Shown here one piece after another: positions 1 to 7,666 of a stretch of DNA of 64,000 nucleotides (the stretch's first letter is position 1; every line of letters begins with the position of its first letter). The stretch is from Bradyrhizobium sp. MOS002 (GTDB lineage Bacteria > Pseudomonadota > Alphaproteobacteria > Rhizobiales > Xanthobacteraceae): contig NZ_PYFX01000003.1 in the NCBI RefSeq assembly GCF_003020115.1, positions 1 to 64,000 of the forward strand, read 5' to 3'. Position numbers and translations under genes: made by a program. The notes below the pieces were generated by a model that saw only the letters and a list, made by a program, of their open reading frames with translations, made no database searches and was not told where the DNA came from.

Positions 1-325
1 TGCTGAGATCCGCCCAATCACCCTGCGCTTCCAGACCAAACACCCACTGGCTGGATTGCCAGCGATAACCGAGCTGGCCACCAATGACGCCACCGGACCG
101 ATCGCGGCAGCCGGAAGCGAAGGCGACGCCAGCCGCGTCAAGGAAATCCACGCAGTTGTGGTTCTGCGCCCAGCCACCATTGCCACCGATATAGAACCCC
201 GTCCAATTGTAGATTGGAATGATCGGTGCCGGAGGCGGCGCCTTCACGGCCATATCGGCAGCCATGGCGGGTCCTATGGCCAACGCCACCAGGCCAATTG
301 TTGTCAGCAGAAGTCTTTTCATCAT
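1..325 (-). CDS. Outer-membrane beta-barrel protein, Omp25/Omp31-like (C-terminus outside window)
   Basis: Reading the minus strand from the ATG at 325 gives a signal peptide (starting MMKRLLLTTIGLV, likely cleaved after GPAMA), then a short Pro/Ala-rich stretch and NWTGFYIGGNGGWA. That last segment is the usual first beta-strand of the small porin-like Omp25/Omp31 proteins that rhizobia carry in many copies. A second strand-like segment, GVIGGQLGYRWQ, follows. About 108 codons are visible and the frame is open to the window edge, so this is a partial gene. GAGAG upstream of the two tandem ATG codons could serve as ribosome binding site. The expected location is the outer membrane. The family is clear; no specific porin activity can be claimed. 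Confidence 0.85.
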   Translation of the reverse strand, partial: MMKRLLLTTIGLVALAIGPAMAADMAVKAPPPAPIIPIYNWTGFYIGGNGGWAQNHNCVDFLDAAGVAFASGCRDRSGGVIGGQLGYRWQSSQWVFGLEAQGDWADLS

Positions 326-588
326 GCTCTCTCCTTGCCGGCCGCTTTTTGATTGCTCGAACGGCGGCTTGTTGCACTGCAATCATCCCCCAACTTCCAG
401 CTGAAACTCTACGGGCGAGGACACAAACTCCACGTGCCATAATGGCAACACTCAAGACATTTCGAACCAGGCTTCGGTTTGCCTCGCCCGCGGAGTCGAA
501 CGACCGGCGCCAGTATCCGAAATGACCAAGAGGCAGCCGCGCACTCCGAGTCGCCCCGTCATCGGCATCAATCGTCATGATGGACCGC

Positions 589-864
589 TTATTTCTCCGG
601 GTCGCGCTTGGCATCGTGGCCGGCAACCTCGTCGCCTCGGCCTTGCTCGATCCAGGAGGAAATGCCGCTCGAGGGAATCAGCCGTCGCGGCAAAAAGGGA
701 TTGAGCGTGCCTGCGAACACGATCAATCCCTCATTGAATTTCTCTCGCGCGAAGGTCCGTGCCTCGGCTTCGCTTTCAAATGTACGCGTTTCCCGGGGAC
801 TTCGCCGCTTCGGCAAGGTCCCTCGCTTTTGCACCTCGAACGTGACGTACCAGGTCTGCGGCAT
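589..864 (-). CDS. Small conserved hypothetical protein (91 aa)
   Basis: A 91-residue cytosolic protein beginning MPQTWYVTFEVQKRG, with no signal peptide or membrane segment. It is rich in Arg, Lys and Glu. From memory it belongs to a small family widespread in Bradyrhizobium with the pattern W-Y-V-T-F-E, R-R-S-P-R-E-T-R, E-A-E-A and P-R-R-L-I-P. No function is known to me. It stands alone: the neighbouring genes are on the same strand but separated by 70-260 bases. The reading frame is supported by family recognition rather than by neighbours. Confidence 0.75.
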   Translation of the reverse strand: MPQTWYVTFEVQKRGTLPKRRSPRETRTFESEAEARTFAREKFNEGLIVFAGTLNPFLPRRLIPSSGISSWIEQGRGDEVAGHDAKRDPEK

Positions 865-936
865 CCGCCAGCTTTCGGATCGCGATCAAGCGGACATCTG
901 TAGGCGAACAATGACGGGCGAGATTATGTCGGCGTT

Positions 937-1200
937 CTAGTTGCGCCGCTCTTCACGGCGCTCCGTGCGCCCTGTACGCCTTTCCTGGCGGCGTTCAGTC
1001 CGGCCCGTGCGCCGTTCCTGACGCCGCTCGTGGCGGGCTCCGCGCCTCTCCTGGCGTCGCTCCATGCCGATCGTCTGCGCGGGCGCCTGTGTTCCAAACA
1101 GGAACGTGCCGGATGCCGCCAGTCCGAGAGCAGCGGCCCATCCCAGCAACGAAAGAGCCTCACGGCGATCGACTCGTTCCGACCTTAACGTTGCACTCAT
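937..1200 (-). CDS. Putative Tat-exported arginine-rich repeat protein (87 aa)
   Basis: I place the start at the ATG at 1200, giving 87 residues, because GGGAG lies about 8 bases upstream; an open frame extends to 1332. The N-terminus carries a twin-arginine-like signal (VDRREALSLLGWAAALG, then a hydrophobic run ending near APAQ). The expected mature part, about 45 residues, is a tandem 11-residue repeat of the type ERRQERRTGRT, about three and a half copies, and roughly 40 percent of it is Arg. There is no recognisable enzymatic domain. The repeat could bind nucleic acid, anionic polymer or membrane. The role is unknown. Confidence 0.6.
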   Translation of the reverse strand: MSATLRSERVDRREALSLLGWAAALGLAASGTFLFGTQAPAQTIGMERRQERRGARHERRQERRTGRTERRQERRTGRTERREERRN

Positions 1201-1312
1201 GTCAGTTACTCCCGATCTTGAGGACGTTTGATTAGGTAAAGCCTCGACGTGCATTCGTTGACTAGTATCAACGGCGGGCGCCTCACTCCGAAGATGCGAC
1301 CATCGGAGACGC

Positions 1313-1747
1313 TCACCAAACCTGGTTGCCAAACCAGCCGTACTGCGGCGGCCGCGCGACGAGCCGGATATTTTTTTCGATGTGCCTCCTCACAATTTTG
1401 TTTGGACGTTGCGGCTTCGCATCAACCTTTGCCGACGAACGCGCTGGCGGTCGTTCAGCATCGGGTGCTCCAAGCCGAGCAAGCGCCTCCCTGACGCGCG
1501 TCTGCGGGAAGTCGGCGCCCGGCGGGGCGCCGTGCTCGACCTCGGCGACGTCGGCCGCCACGATCGTGGGCCGGCTAGTGTCGAGAACGACCCGCTCGGG
1601 CAATTTCCAATCGGAATAGATGCGGATGGTGGCAGAGCGCGCAGCTTCACCGTGTATGGCAGGCCGATCCGGCACCAGGGCGTCCGCAACGAAGAGCATC
1701 GCGAGCAACGTACCGCCGACATAGAACAGATATCGTGAGATGGGCAT
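1313..1747 (-). CDS. Hypothetical membrane-anchored protein (144 aa)
   Basis: Starting at the ATG at 1747 (MPISRYLFYVGGTLLAMLF) the protein has one N-terminal membrane segment that may be an uncleaved anchor. A Pro/Arg-rich periplasmic part follows, ending in a basic tail (IVRRHIEKN) and YGWFGNQVW. From memory, similar single-pass proteins starting MPISRYLFYVG are common in Bradyrhizobium and unannotated. Upstream in-frame starts exist at 1759 and 1837 and none has a strong ribosome binding site, so the start is uncertain. No functional domain is visible. Confidence 0.6.
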   Translation of the reverse strand: MPISRYLFYVGGTLLAMLFVADALVPDRPAIHGEAARSATIRIYSDWKLPERVVLDTSRPTIVAADVAEVEHGAPPGADFPQTRVREALARLGAPDAERPPARSSAKVDAKPQRPNKIVRRHIEKNIRLVARPPQYGWFGNQVW

Positions 1748-2152
1748 TGTCGGCGCCATTGCCGCCGCAGATCTTCGTCTGGCAAGCAACGGGCCACGGC
1801 GGCAGAATTGGCGAAGCAACGCAACCTGCATGGGCATGGCTGCCTAAATCGAGCCGCCGTTGCTTCCGCCGCGGCGCGCCCCTGGTGAAGCACTTGCTGA
1901 GGCACGGGCGGCGCTTCGAGAGTAAGCACACACACGCTGCAGCAGGCTAATGTTCACCGCGTCCGAACGCGGCTTCGCTTGAGCCAGATCAACGAATTGA
2001 ATTATCGCAACACGGCCTCGCGTAGTGTCGCACGGCCTGGTCAGTGTCAGTGACATGCCCCTTGGTACAATGGCCGGAAGGGCAATTGCAGAGATGTGGA
2101 ACGCAAAGCAAAATTCTCACCGCGTACATCGAGCTTCTGGCAGGGAGGGCCG
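1748..2152. other. Gene-free stretch
   Basis: About 400 bases lie between a minus-strand hypothetical gene and a plus-strand small gene. Open frames here are short and lack family resemblance or good ribosome binding sites. The only signal seen is a weak FNR/FixK-like match, TTGAATTATCGCAA, at 1997-2010. It is about 150 bases from the next start, so I do not claim it as a functional site. Promoters for both flanking genes presumably lie here. Confidence 0.5.
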
Positions 2153-2584
2153 ATGATGAGCCAATTCGAGCTGAGTTCGCGCGCGGCACTTTGCCGGCAG
2201 CTTGCAAGCCAGGATCCGGCGAACCAAACGGTCTGGATGGCCGAGGCAAGAAGCTGGTCACGGCTGGCCGCCGAGATGCTTCCTGAAGAGCACCGATTGA
2301 AAGGCGGCATCACCGCCCGGTTATTCTTCGCCTTCAACAAATTGGTCGCGGCGCAACACGAGCCTACACCAACCGGCAGAAATGATGAAGAGCAGATCCA
2401 AACGCGTCATGCCGTCTCGGAGCTTGTCACCGACGGCCTGACGCATTCAAGCGAGAAGCGTTCGCACGAGTGCACACCTGGCTCAAGTGTGGAGAGAGCC
2501 GGTGCACCACCTGACAGCATGCTTTCCGATGCGGCCCGGCGGGCTGCACTCGACGTCAAAGCGTCGTCATCCAGATTCCCTTAA
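2153..2584 (+). CDS. Small conserved hypothetical protein (143 aa)
   Basis: The start at the first ATG of MMSQFELSSRAALCRQLA is preceded by GGGAGGG at a good distance; the open frame extends upstream to 2096 without support. The first 50 residues (LCRQLASQDPANQTVWMAEA, then WSRLAAEM) match a small helical family I associate with Bradyrhizobium genomes. The C-terminal half, which includes a Cys, is poorly conserved in character and looks disordered. No enzymatic motif is seen. The function is unknown. Confidence 0.6.
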   Translation: MMSQFELSSRAALCRQLASQDPANQTVWMAEARSWSRLAAEMLPEEHRLKGGITARLFFAFNKLVAAQHEPTPTGRNDEEQIQTRHAVSELVTDGLTHSSEKRSHECTPGSSVERAGAPPDSMLSDAARRAALDVKASSSRFP

Positions 2585-2644
2585 CTCGATCCGAAGTTGA
2601 CCCGGTAAAATCGAAGACGAAGCAGACGCGATTTGTTGAATCCC

Positions 2645-2658
2645 TTGATCTAGAGCAA
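2645..2658. promoter_or_regulatory. FixK2/FNR-like box upstream of secreted small protein gene
   Basis: TTGATCTAGAGCAA fits the FixK2 pattern TTG(A/C)-N6-(T/G)CAA at every defined position. Its centre lies about 67 bases upstream of the ATG at 2719. This is consistent with a class II site near -41 and a leader of about 25 bases. The same arrangement recurs before the paralogous gene at 3482. Confidence 0.6.
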
Positions 2659-2718
2659 GCCACCGGCCCGGTGCTGCGTTGGTGTTACGATGTTGAAGTT
2701 CATTTTTGGAGAAGGTCC

Positions 2719-3051
2719 ATGAAGTCAACGAGCGCAAGGAAGATTGCCGCTGCCGTCGCCGTCCTCGTGTGCGGCACGACGTTGTCCATCGGCTGGAGCG
2801 ACCAAGGCCGAATTTCGCTGCAGGTCGACAAGGCGCAAGCAGCGACGCGATTGTACGTCACCCCCTATTATCGCGGTCACTACTACACGAATGAGGGTCT
2901 GCCCTGGTACGCGGTGCGAGCCTATTATTTCGGCGGACCGTGGAGCTACGGCTACAGCGGCTGGACCGACTATGCGGCGCGCAACGGCATCGGTTGCGTC
3001 CCAGGCTCGTTGGTGAAGGGCGGCGATGGCATCATGTACGTGTGCCAATAG
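2719..3051 (+). CDS. Secreted small protein with C-terminal Cys pair (110 aa), putative FixK target
   Basis: The start at 2719 is chosen because GGAGAAGG precedes it. The protein has a signal peptide (AAAVAVLVCGTTLSIG), a motif WSDQGRISLQVDKAQA, then an aromatic Tyr/Gly-rich stretch, and ends GCVPGSLVKGGDG-IMYVCQ. The two Cys near the C-terminus could form a disulfide in the periplasm. The same plan (signal, W-S...G..SL...A, C-terminal GC...VC) is seen in the gene at 3482, so the two look paralogous. Function unknown; the FixK-like box suggests expression under low oxygen. Confidence 0.7.
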   Translation: MKSTSARKIAAAVAVLVCGTTLSIGWSDQGRISLQVDKAQAATRLYVTPYYRGHYYTNEGLPWYAVRAYYFGGPWSYGYSGWTDYAARNGIGCVPGSLVKGGDGIMYVCQ

Positions 3052-3142
3052 CGCTTCATGATGACGCGACGGGCGGCGCCCATTAAGCCGCCCGTCGCGC
3101 TGATCTGCGCTCAGGAGATCGACGGCTGAGGGGGAAGATACC

Positions 3143-3316
3143 ATGACCTATGTTCTGGTCGTCATCAGCTGGCTCGGCGTCGCGAATGGCGCTGTCATAT
3201 CGACACAAGAATTTTCAAGCGCAGAGCGTTGCGAAGCAGCCCGGTCGGCGCTGATGGAATACGCGAAGGCGCGCAGCAGCGACGAGACACTGAGGCCGCT
3301 CTGCATGCAGAAGTAA
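3143..3316 (+). CDS. Small hypothetical protein (57 aa)
   Basis: This short gene runs from the ATG at 3143, preceded by AGGGGGAAG, to TAA at 3314-3316. The product starts MTYVLVVISWLGVANG and contains FSSAERCEAARSAL and a C-terminal LCMQK, so it has one hydrophobic N-terminal segment and two Cys. Small proteins of this plan (hydrophobic start, F-x-S-x-x-x-C-x-x-A) recur in Bradyrhizobium. The strong ribosome binding site is the main reason for calling it. Function unknown. Confidence 0.6.
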   Translation: MTYVLVVISWLGVANGAVISTQEFSSAERCEAARSALMEYAKARSSDETLRPLCMQK

Positions 3317-3409
3317 AAAAGAGGCGAAAAGGGTGGCGCATGTACCCGAACCCGACTGAATCGTTCTGATGGTTGCCTTCGCTTACCAGCTTACGATTTC
3401 GACGGTTCC

Positions 3410-3423
3410 TTGATCCTGATCAA
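3410..3423. promoter_or_regulatory. FixK2/FNR-like box upstream of second secreted small protein gene
   Basis: TTGATCCTGATCAA is a near-perfect inverted repeat matching TTGA-N6-TCAA. Its centre is about 66 bases upstream of the ATG at 3482, almost the same spacing as the box at 2645 has to its gene. The symmetry and the repeated spacing argue for a real activator site. Confidence 0.65.
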
Positions 3424-3481
3424 TGGTCCGAGCGCCAGCCCATGGAGCCATCCAAACTCACTCTCACAGGCGGAGACCATC

Positions 3482-3757
3482 ATGAAGCGTGGTTTGGTCA
3501 CAAAACTATCACTCGCAGTTGCCGTGGTCGCCCTCGGAGTGTCCGGCTCGATGGACTGGTCGGTCGACGAAGGCCTTTCGCTCTCGCCCGGCCGGGCTGA
3601 AGCACGGGTCGGGCGGCCCTTGACACCCGTATCAGTCGCCGGCGTAGCACGGCGCACCACCAGGCGCGCGGTCGTCGGCGGCGCGGCAGTTGGTGCAGCC
3701 GCTGTCGGCACGGGGTGTGTCCGCGTTCTGGTCAATGGCAGCTACGTCTGCCGCTGA
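3482..3757 (+). CDS. Secreted small protein (91 aa), paralogue of the gene at 2719
   Basis: The start at 3482 (MKRGLVTKLSLAVAVVALG) gives a clear signal peptide. It is followed by DWSVDEGLSLSPGRAEA, an Arg/Thr-rich segment, an Ala/Gly-rich hydrophobic stretch (AVVGGAAVGAAAVGTG) and a C-terminal CVRVLVNGSYVCR. The framework (W-S, G-SL, A-E-A, two C-terminal Cys) matches the protein at 2719. The Gly/Ala run may cross or lie on a membrane. Function unknown; predicted FixK control from the box at 3410. Confidence 0.7.
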   Translation: MKRGLVTKLSLAVAVVALGVSGSMDWSVDEGLSLSPGRAEARVGRPLTPVSVAGVARRTTRRAVVGGAAVGAAAVGTGCVRVLVNGSYVCR

Positions 3758-3782
3758 TAGCCGTCGTTACCCGCACTGAACA

Positions 3783-3820
3783 CCGCATCCTGCCGGAAAA
3801 TTTTTCTGCGGGATGTGCGG
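3783..3820. terminator. Possible bidirectional terminator hairpin
   Basis: Between two converging genes, CCGCATCCTGC pairs with GCGGGATGTGCGG with a two-base bulge. The loop of about 14 bases contains A and T runs. The location between stop codons at 3757 and 3903 fits a shared terminator. There is no clean U-tract outside the stem, so confidence is limited. Confidence 0.4.
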
Positions 3821-3902
3821 TTCAGGTTTCGAAGCGCGATTGACGTTGCCACATGCGAGCGGCATGCACCGACCAAATCCTCACTGGGCCACTGTAGATT
3901 TT

Positions 3903-4859
3903 TCAGTCCCCCAGCGGCCCCTTGGCATCCCCGTCGCTCCCCTTCAGCAACTCGTATTTGATCCGCCGCATACGTGCCTGGGCTTCGAGCGGCTTGCAAT
4001 AGGCCGTTGACGCTGCGAGCAGGTCGATGGTGGCGAGAAATGCATAGCGCGACGCCGTCGGCTTGAGCGCGTCGGGCGCTTCGGGCACATGCACGCCAAG
4101 CGCAATATCGGCGATTGAGGCCAGCCTGCTTTGCGGCCTGGTAATTGCGACGATCAAGGCGCCGTACTGCTTGGCGATACTGGCTGCCTCGATCACTTCG
4201 TTCGCTGCACCGGTGGTCGAGATGGCAATGACAACGTCATCCCGCCCGAAGGTCGCGGCGATCATGCGCATCAGGCTCGGATCGGAGGCATGCGAGACGG
4301 CGATCCCAAGACGAAAGAACCGGTTCTGAACTTCCGCCGCCGCAAGAGTGGAACCGCCCCCCACCCCGAACGCTGCAAGCTTCGAACAGCGGGAGATGGC
4401 TTCGGCAGCCCTCTCGATGTCCTCCTTGCGAAGTCCCTCCTCGGCCGCGGCAATTGCACGACGAATTTCCTGAAACACCGACCGCCAGAGCGCGGGGCGC
4501 GCCAGATCGGTCCCGACATGCGGGGGAAGCTCAACGTAAATCCGCCCGACCGCCATTGCTTGAGCCAGCCTCACCTTGAGGTCGCGGACGCCCCGGCAAC
4601 CGACGGAGCGGCTGAACCGGGTGACCGTCGGCTCGCTGACGCGCGCCCTACGAGCGAGCTCGGAATTGCTGGCGTGAACAGCAAACTCCATATCGGCCAG
4701 CAGCACCGTGGCAACGCGCTGCTCCGACGGGCTGAGGCTTGGAGCGCTCTGCCTGATGAGGGAGATGATGTCGCCGGCCACGACATTGTCGTCGCCCGGC
4801 GGCTTCGAGATCGCTGCACCAACGGCTCTCGCCGGTTGATTTCGCTTTGCACGCGCCAT
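3903..4859 (-). CDS. MurR/RpiR-family transcriptional regulator
   Basis: This 318-residue protein has the two-domain plan of MurR/RpiR regulators. The N-terminal helix-turn-helix region is around residues 40-105 (SPSEQRVATVLL; ARRARVSEPTVTRFSRSVG). The C-terminal SIS sugar-phosphate-binding domain is around 150-290 (FGVGGGSTLAAAEVQNRF; ISTTGAANEVIEAA). The gene is divergent from the importer operon starting at 5101, with about 240 bases between them, so it most likely controls that operon and itself. SIS domains usually sense phosphosugars. The N-terminus is basic and possibly disordered. Confidence 0.9.
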   Translation of the reverse strand: MARAKRNQPARAVGAAISKPPGDDNVVAGDIISLIRQSAPSLSPSEQRVATVLLADMEFAVHASNSELARRARVSEPTVTRFSRSVGCRGVRDLKVRLAQAMAVGRIYVELPPHVGTDLARPALWRSVFQEIRRAIAAAEEGLRKEDIERAAEAISRCSKLAAFGVGGGSTLAAAEVQNRFFRLGIAVSHASDPSLMRMIAATFGRDDVVIAISTTGAANEVIEAASIAKQYGALIVAITRPQSRLASIADIALGVHVPEAPDALKPTASRYAFLATIDLLAASTAYCKPLEAQARMRRIKYELLKGSDGDAKGPLGD

Positions 4860-5100
4860 TGCCCGCCCTTCCCCAGGTCAGATCAACCTACGCCCTTGGC
4901 AAGAAGCTGCCGTAAGAAACCTTCAGCATGGACCAAACCTATATCGGTATACCCCATCACGAATAGCATTTTCCGCTTGATAATCGCCGAATTGTGTATG
5001 TAACTTTCAAACAAGCAAAAGCGTGCCGTCAGACCGAACAGCTGAAAGGCACATCCCCTGCACCGGGAAGCAGGCGGTTCAACAAGGCGGGAGGGCGATC

Positions 5101-6642
5101 ATGAGATACGGTCCAAGTGTCTTGATGCGTGGCGTCGTGGGGCTGGTTACCGCGTCATTCTTGCTTGCGCAGGCCAATGCCGCCACCCTGCTGCGCGAAG
5201 CCACCATCGGAGAACCGCCGCCGCTCGATGTCATGCTGACGACAGCCGACGTCGCATCGGTCATCGGCCGTCACATCTTCGAGACCCTGTATGCGCTGGA
5301 CTCGACCTATACGCCGCGTCCGATGCTTGCCGAGAGCGATGGCACGGAAGACGGCGGTCGGACCATCGTCATCAAGCTCCGCGAAGGTGTCCTCTTCCAC
5401 AACGGCAAGGAGATGACCGCCAAGGACGTGGTCGCCTCGATGACGCGATGGGGCAGTTTCGGCGCGCGCGGCAAGCTCCTGATGGCGGCGGCAACCTCGG
5501 TCGAGGCGACGGGAAAGTATGAAGTCACGCTGAAATTGTCCGCGCCGAACGGCGCCTGGAAGGCTCTCATTGCGGACGTCAATGGCGGTCTTGCGATCTA
5601 TCCGGAAGACATAGCCGCCAAAGCGGGGAACCGGCCGATCGAGCAAAAGGACTATATCGGCACCGGGCCTTACAAGTTCGTGGAGTGGCGGCCGAACCGC
5701 TATGTCGAGGTGGAGAGGTTCGACGGCTACAAGCCGGTGAAGGAAAAGGGTGACGGTTTCGCCGGCGCCCGCGTCGCCGGCTTCGACAAGATCCGGTTCA
5801 TTCCAGTGCCCGACGTCGGCACGCGCGTGAGCGGCGTGCAGGCGGGCGACTACGACTACGCGGAAATGATCTCCGGTGATCTGTACGAGTCCCTGAGCAA
5901 GGATTCATCGGTTCAGGTGCAGCGTACCAACGCGCCGATCTTCGGCCTTTTCTTCATGAACTCGAAGCAGGGAATCCTGAAGGACAATTACAAGCTCCGT
6001 CGCGCCATCCAGACCGCGCTGGACAAGTCGCAGGCGCTGCGCGTCGCCTTCGGTCCCAAGGACCTGTGGAATGCCGAGGGATCGATCTTTCCCAACGGAA
6101 CGCCCTGGTACTCGACGGACGGCGCCTCCAATTACAGTGCGCACGATCCGAAGAAGGCAAAGGAACTCGCAAAGGAGGCGGACTACACCGGGACGCCGAT
6201 CCGCCTGCTGGTCTCGACGAACTACCAGGCACACTATGACGAAGCCTCGGTCTTCACCCGCCAGCTGGCCGATGCCGGGATCAATGTTCAGATGATGGTC
6301 GTCGATTGGGCTACCCTTCTGAAGATGCGCGGCCAGCCGGAGCAATGGGACATCTTTGTCACCCACCATTCCTTCGCGCCCGATCCGTTGCTGCTCACGT
6401 TCCTGAATGCGAGCTATCCCGGCTGGTGGGACAGCCCCGAGATCGGCTCGCTTCGGGCTGAGTTGATCAACACGACCGATCCAGCCGCGCGAAAGTCGAC
6501 CTGGGGCAAGATCCAGTCGCTGATCTATGAGCAGGTACCGGTGATGAAAGTAGGCGATGCCTACACCTATGACATTGCTTCTCCCAAGCTCAAGGGGCTC
6601 AACCCAAACGGCCCCGTGTTCTGGAATGTGTCCACGAAATAA
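5101..6642 (+). CDS. Dpp/Opp-type ABC importer, periplasmic binding protein (513 aa)
   Basis: The start at 5101 is preceded by GGGAGGGC and begins a signal peptide (GVVGLVTASFLLAQANA). The mature protein has the family 5 solute-binding fold: RTIVIKLREGVLFHNGK, then YIGTGPYKFVEW, and VTHHSFAPDPLL further on. The length (about 510) is normal. It is the first gene of a five-gene operon with two permeases and two ATPases of the same class. The family takes up peptides, nickel or oligosaccharide-like ligands, and the motif level does not decide which. The divergent RpiR regulator hints at an amino-sugar or murein-type ligand, but that is inference. Confidence 0.9.
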   Translation: MRYGPSVLMRGVVGLVTASFLLAQANAATLLREATIGEPPPLDVMLTTADVASVIGRHIFETLYALDSTYTPRPMLAESDGTEDGGRTIVIKLREGVLFHNGKEMTAKDVVASMTRWGSFGARGKLLMAAATSVEATGKYEVTLKLSAPNGAWKALIADVNGGLAIYPEDIAAKAGNRPIEQKDYIGTGPYKFVEWRPNRYVEVERFDGYKPVKEKGDGFAGARVAGFDKIRFIPVPDVGTRVSGVQAGDYDYAEMISGDLYESLSKDSSVQVQRTNAPIFGLFFMNSKQGILKDNYKLRRAIQTALDKSQALRVAFGPKDLWNAEGSIFPNGTPWYSTDGASNYSAHDPKKAKELAKEADYTGTPIRLLVSTNYQAHYDEASVFTRQLADAGINVQMMVVDWATLLKMRGQPEQWDIFVTHHSFAPDPLLLTFLNASYPGWWDSPEIGSLRAELINTTDPAARKSTWGKIQSLIYEQVPVMKVGDAYTYDIASPKLKGLNPNGPVFWNVSTK

Positions 6643-6721
6643 GGACAGGCAATGAGGCCGCGAGGACTGTCGAGCGCCGGCGCCGGCGCGCATCGTTGCC
6701 GCTGATCAGGCGCTCAATCAC

Positions 6722-7666
6722 ATGTGGTCTTACGCATTCAAGCGCGCGGGAACGACGGCGGTGACGCTACTGGCAGCGTCCATCATCATCTTCGCGTTTA
6801 TCCACATCGTGCCGGGTGACCCGATCTATGTTCTGCTCGGTGACACCGCGACTCCCGACCAGATCGACGCTTTGCGACACCAACTCGGTCTCGACCAACC
6901 GATTATCCTGCAATATCTCACTTGGGCCGGCCATGTGCTCGAGGGCGACCTAGGGCGGTCGATCTTCTTCCAGGCGCCCGTGCTGTCGGTGATTGCCGAT
7001 GGCGCCGAGACCAGCACCTTGCTCGCCACCATGACGATGATCTGGGTTGCGGTCATCGGGGTTCCGATCGGCATGATTGCGGCGGTCCGGCACGGCACTT
7101 GGCTCGACCAGGGATTGTCCGGTGCGGCGATGCTGATGGCCTCGATACCCACGTTCTGGGTCGGGCTCTATCTGATCCTGATCTTTGCCGCGTGGCTCGG
7201 CTGGTTTCCGAGCTCCGGTTATCCGTCGATCTTCGAAGGCGGTGTCGTCAATCTCCGCTATCTCGTCCTCCCCAGCCTGGCGCTTGCGGCTCCGAATGCC
7301 GCTTTGATCCTGCGGCTGACGCGCGCCAGTATGCTCGACGTCTCCCGAGAGGACTATGTACGCACGGCGCGTGCAAAGGGAATCCGGCCGTGGCAGGTCG
7401 TGCGCCGCCATATCTGGCGCAATGCACTGCTGGCGGTCGTCTCGGCATTCGGCTTCACCTTCGCCGCGCTGCTGTCCGAAGCGGTGGTGACCGAAACCGT
7501 GTTTGCCCTGCCTGGCATCGGCCGCCTCGTCGTTCAGTCGATCCTTCGCCGAGACTACCCTGTGATCCAGGGCGTCATACTGGTCATCGTGGTGGTTTAT
7601 CTCCTGATCAATCTGATTGTCGATCTGAGCTATCGTCTGCTCGATCCGCGGGTTGAACTCCAATGA
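6722..7666 (+). CDS. Dpp/Opp-type ABC importer, permease 1 (DppB family)
   Basis: This 314-residue inner-membrane protein has the DppB/OppB N-terminal segment (IIFAFIHIVPGDPIYVLLGD) and about six membrane helices. The cytoplasmic coupling loop lies near residues 215-230 (YVRTARAKGIRPWQVVRRH). It couples ATP hydrolysis to import with the protein encoded next. Its start follows the binding-protein stop by 79 bases, with only a weak ribosome binding site. The stop overlaps the next start in ATGA. The length is normal for the family. Confidence 0.92.
   Translation: MWSYAFKRAGTTAVTLLAASIIIFAFIHIVPGDPIYVLLGDTATPDQIDALRHQLGLDQPIILQYLTWAGHVLEGDLGRSIFFQAPVLSVIADGAETSTLLATMTMIWVAVIGVPIGMIAAVRHGTWLDQGLSGAAMLMASIPTFWVGLYLILIFAAWLGWFPSSGYPSIFEGGVVNLRYLVLPSLALAAPNAALILRLTRASMLDVSREDYVRTARAKGIRPWQVVRRHIWRNALLAVVSAFGFTFAALLSEAVVTETVFALPGIGRLVVQSILRRDYPVIQGVILVIVVVYLLINLIVDLSYRLLDPRVELQ

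Noticed and set aside
1997..2010. TTGAATTATCGCAA as a further FixK-like box
   Set aside because: It fits the loose pattern but lacks the TTGAT/ATCAA symmetry and is about 150 bases from the next start, unlike the other boxes.
4860..5100. GTAACTTTCAAAC near 5000 as an RpiR operator
   Set aside because: It faintly resembles RpiR-type half sites, but there is no second copy or clear symmetry, so no site is claimed.
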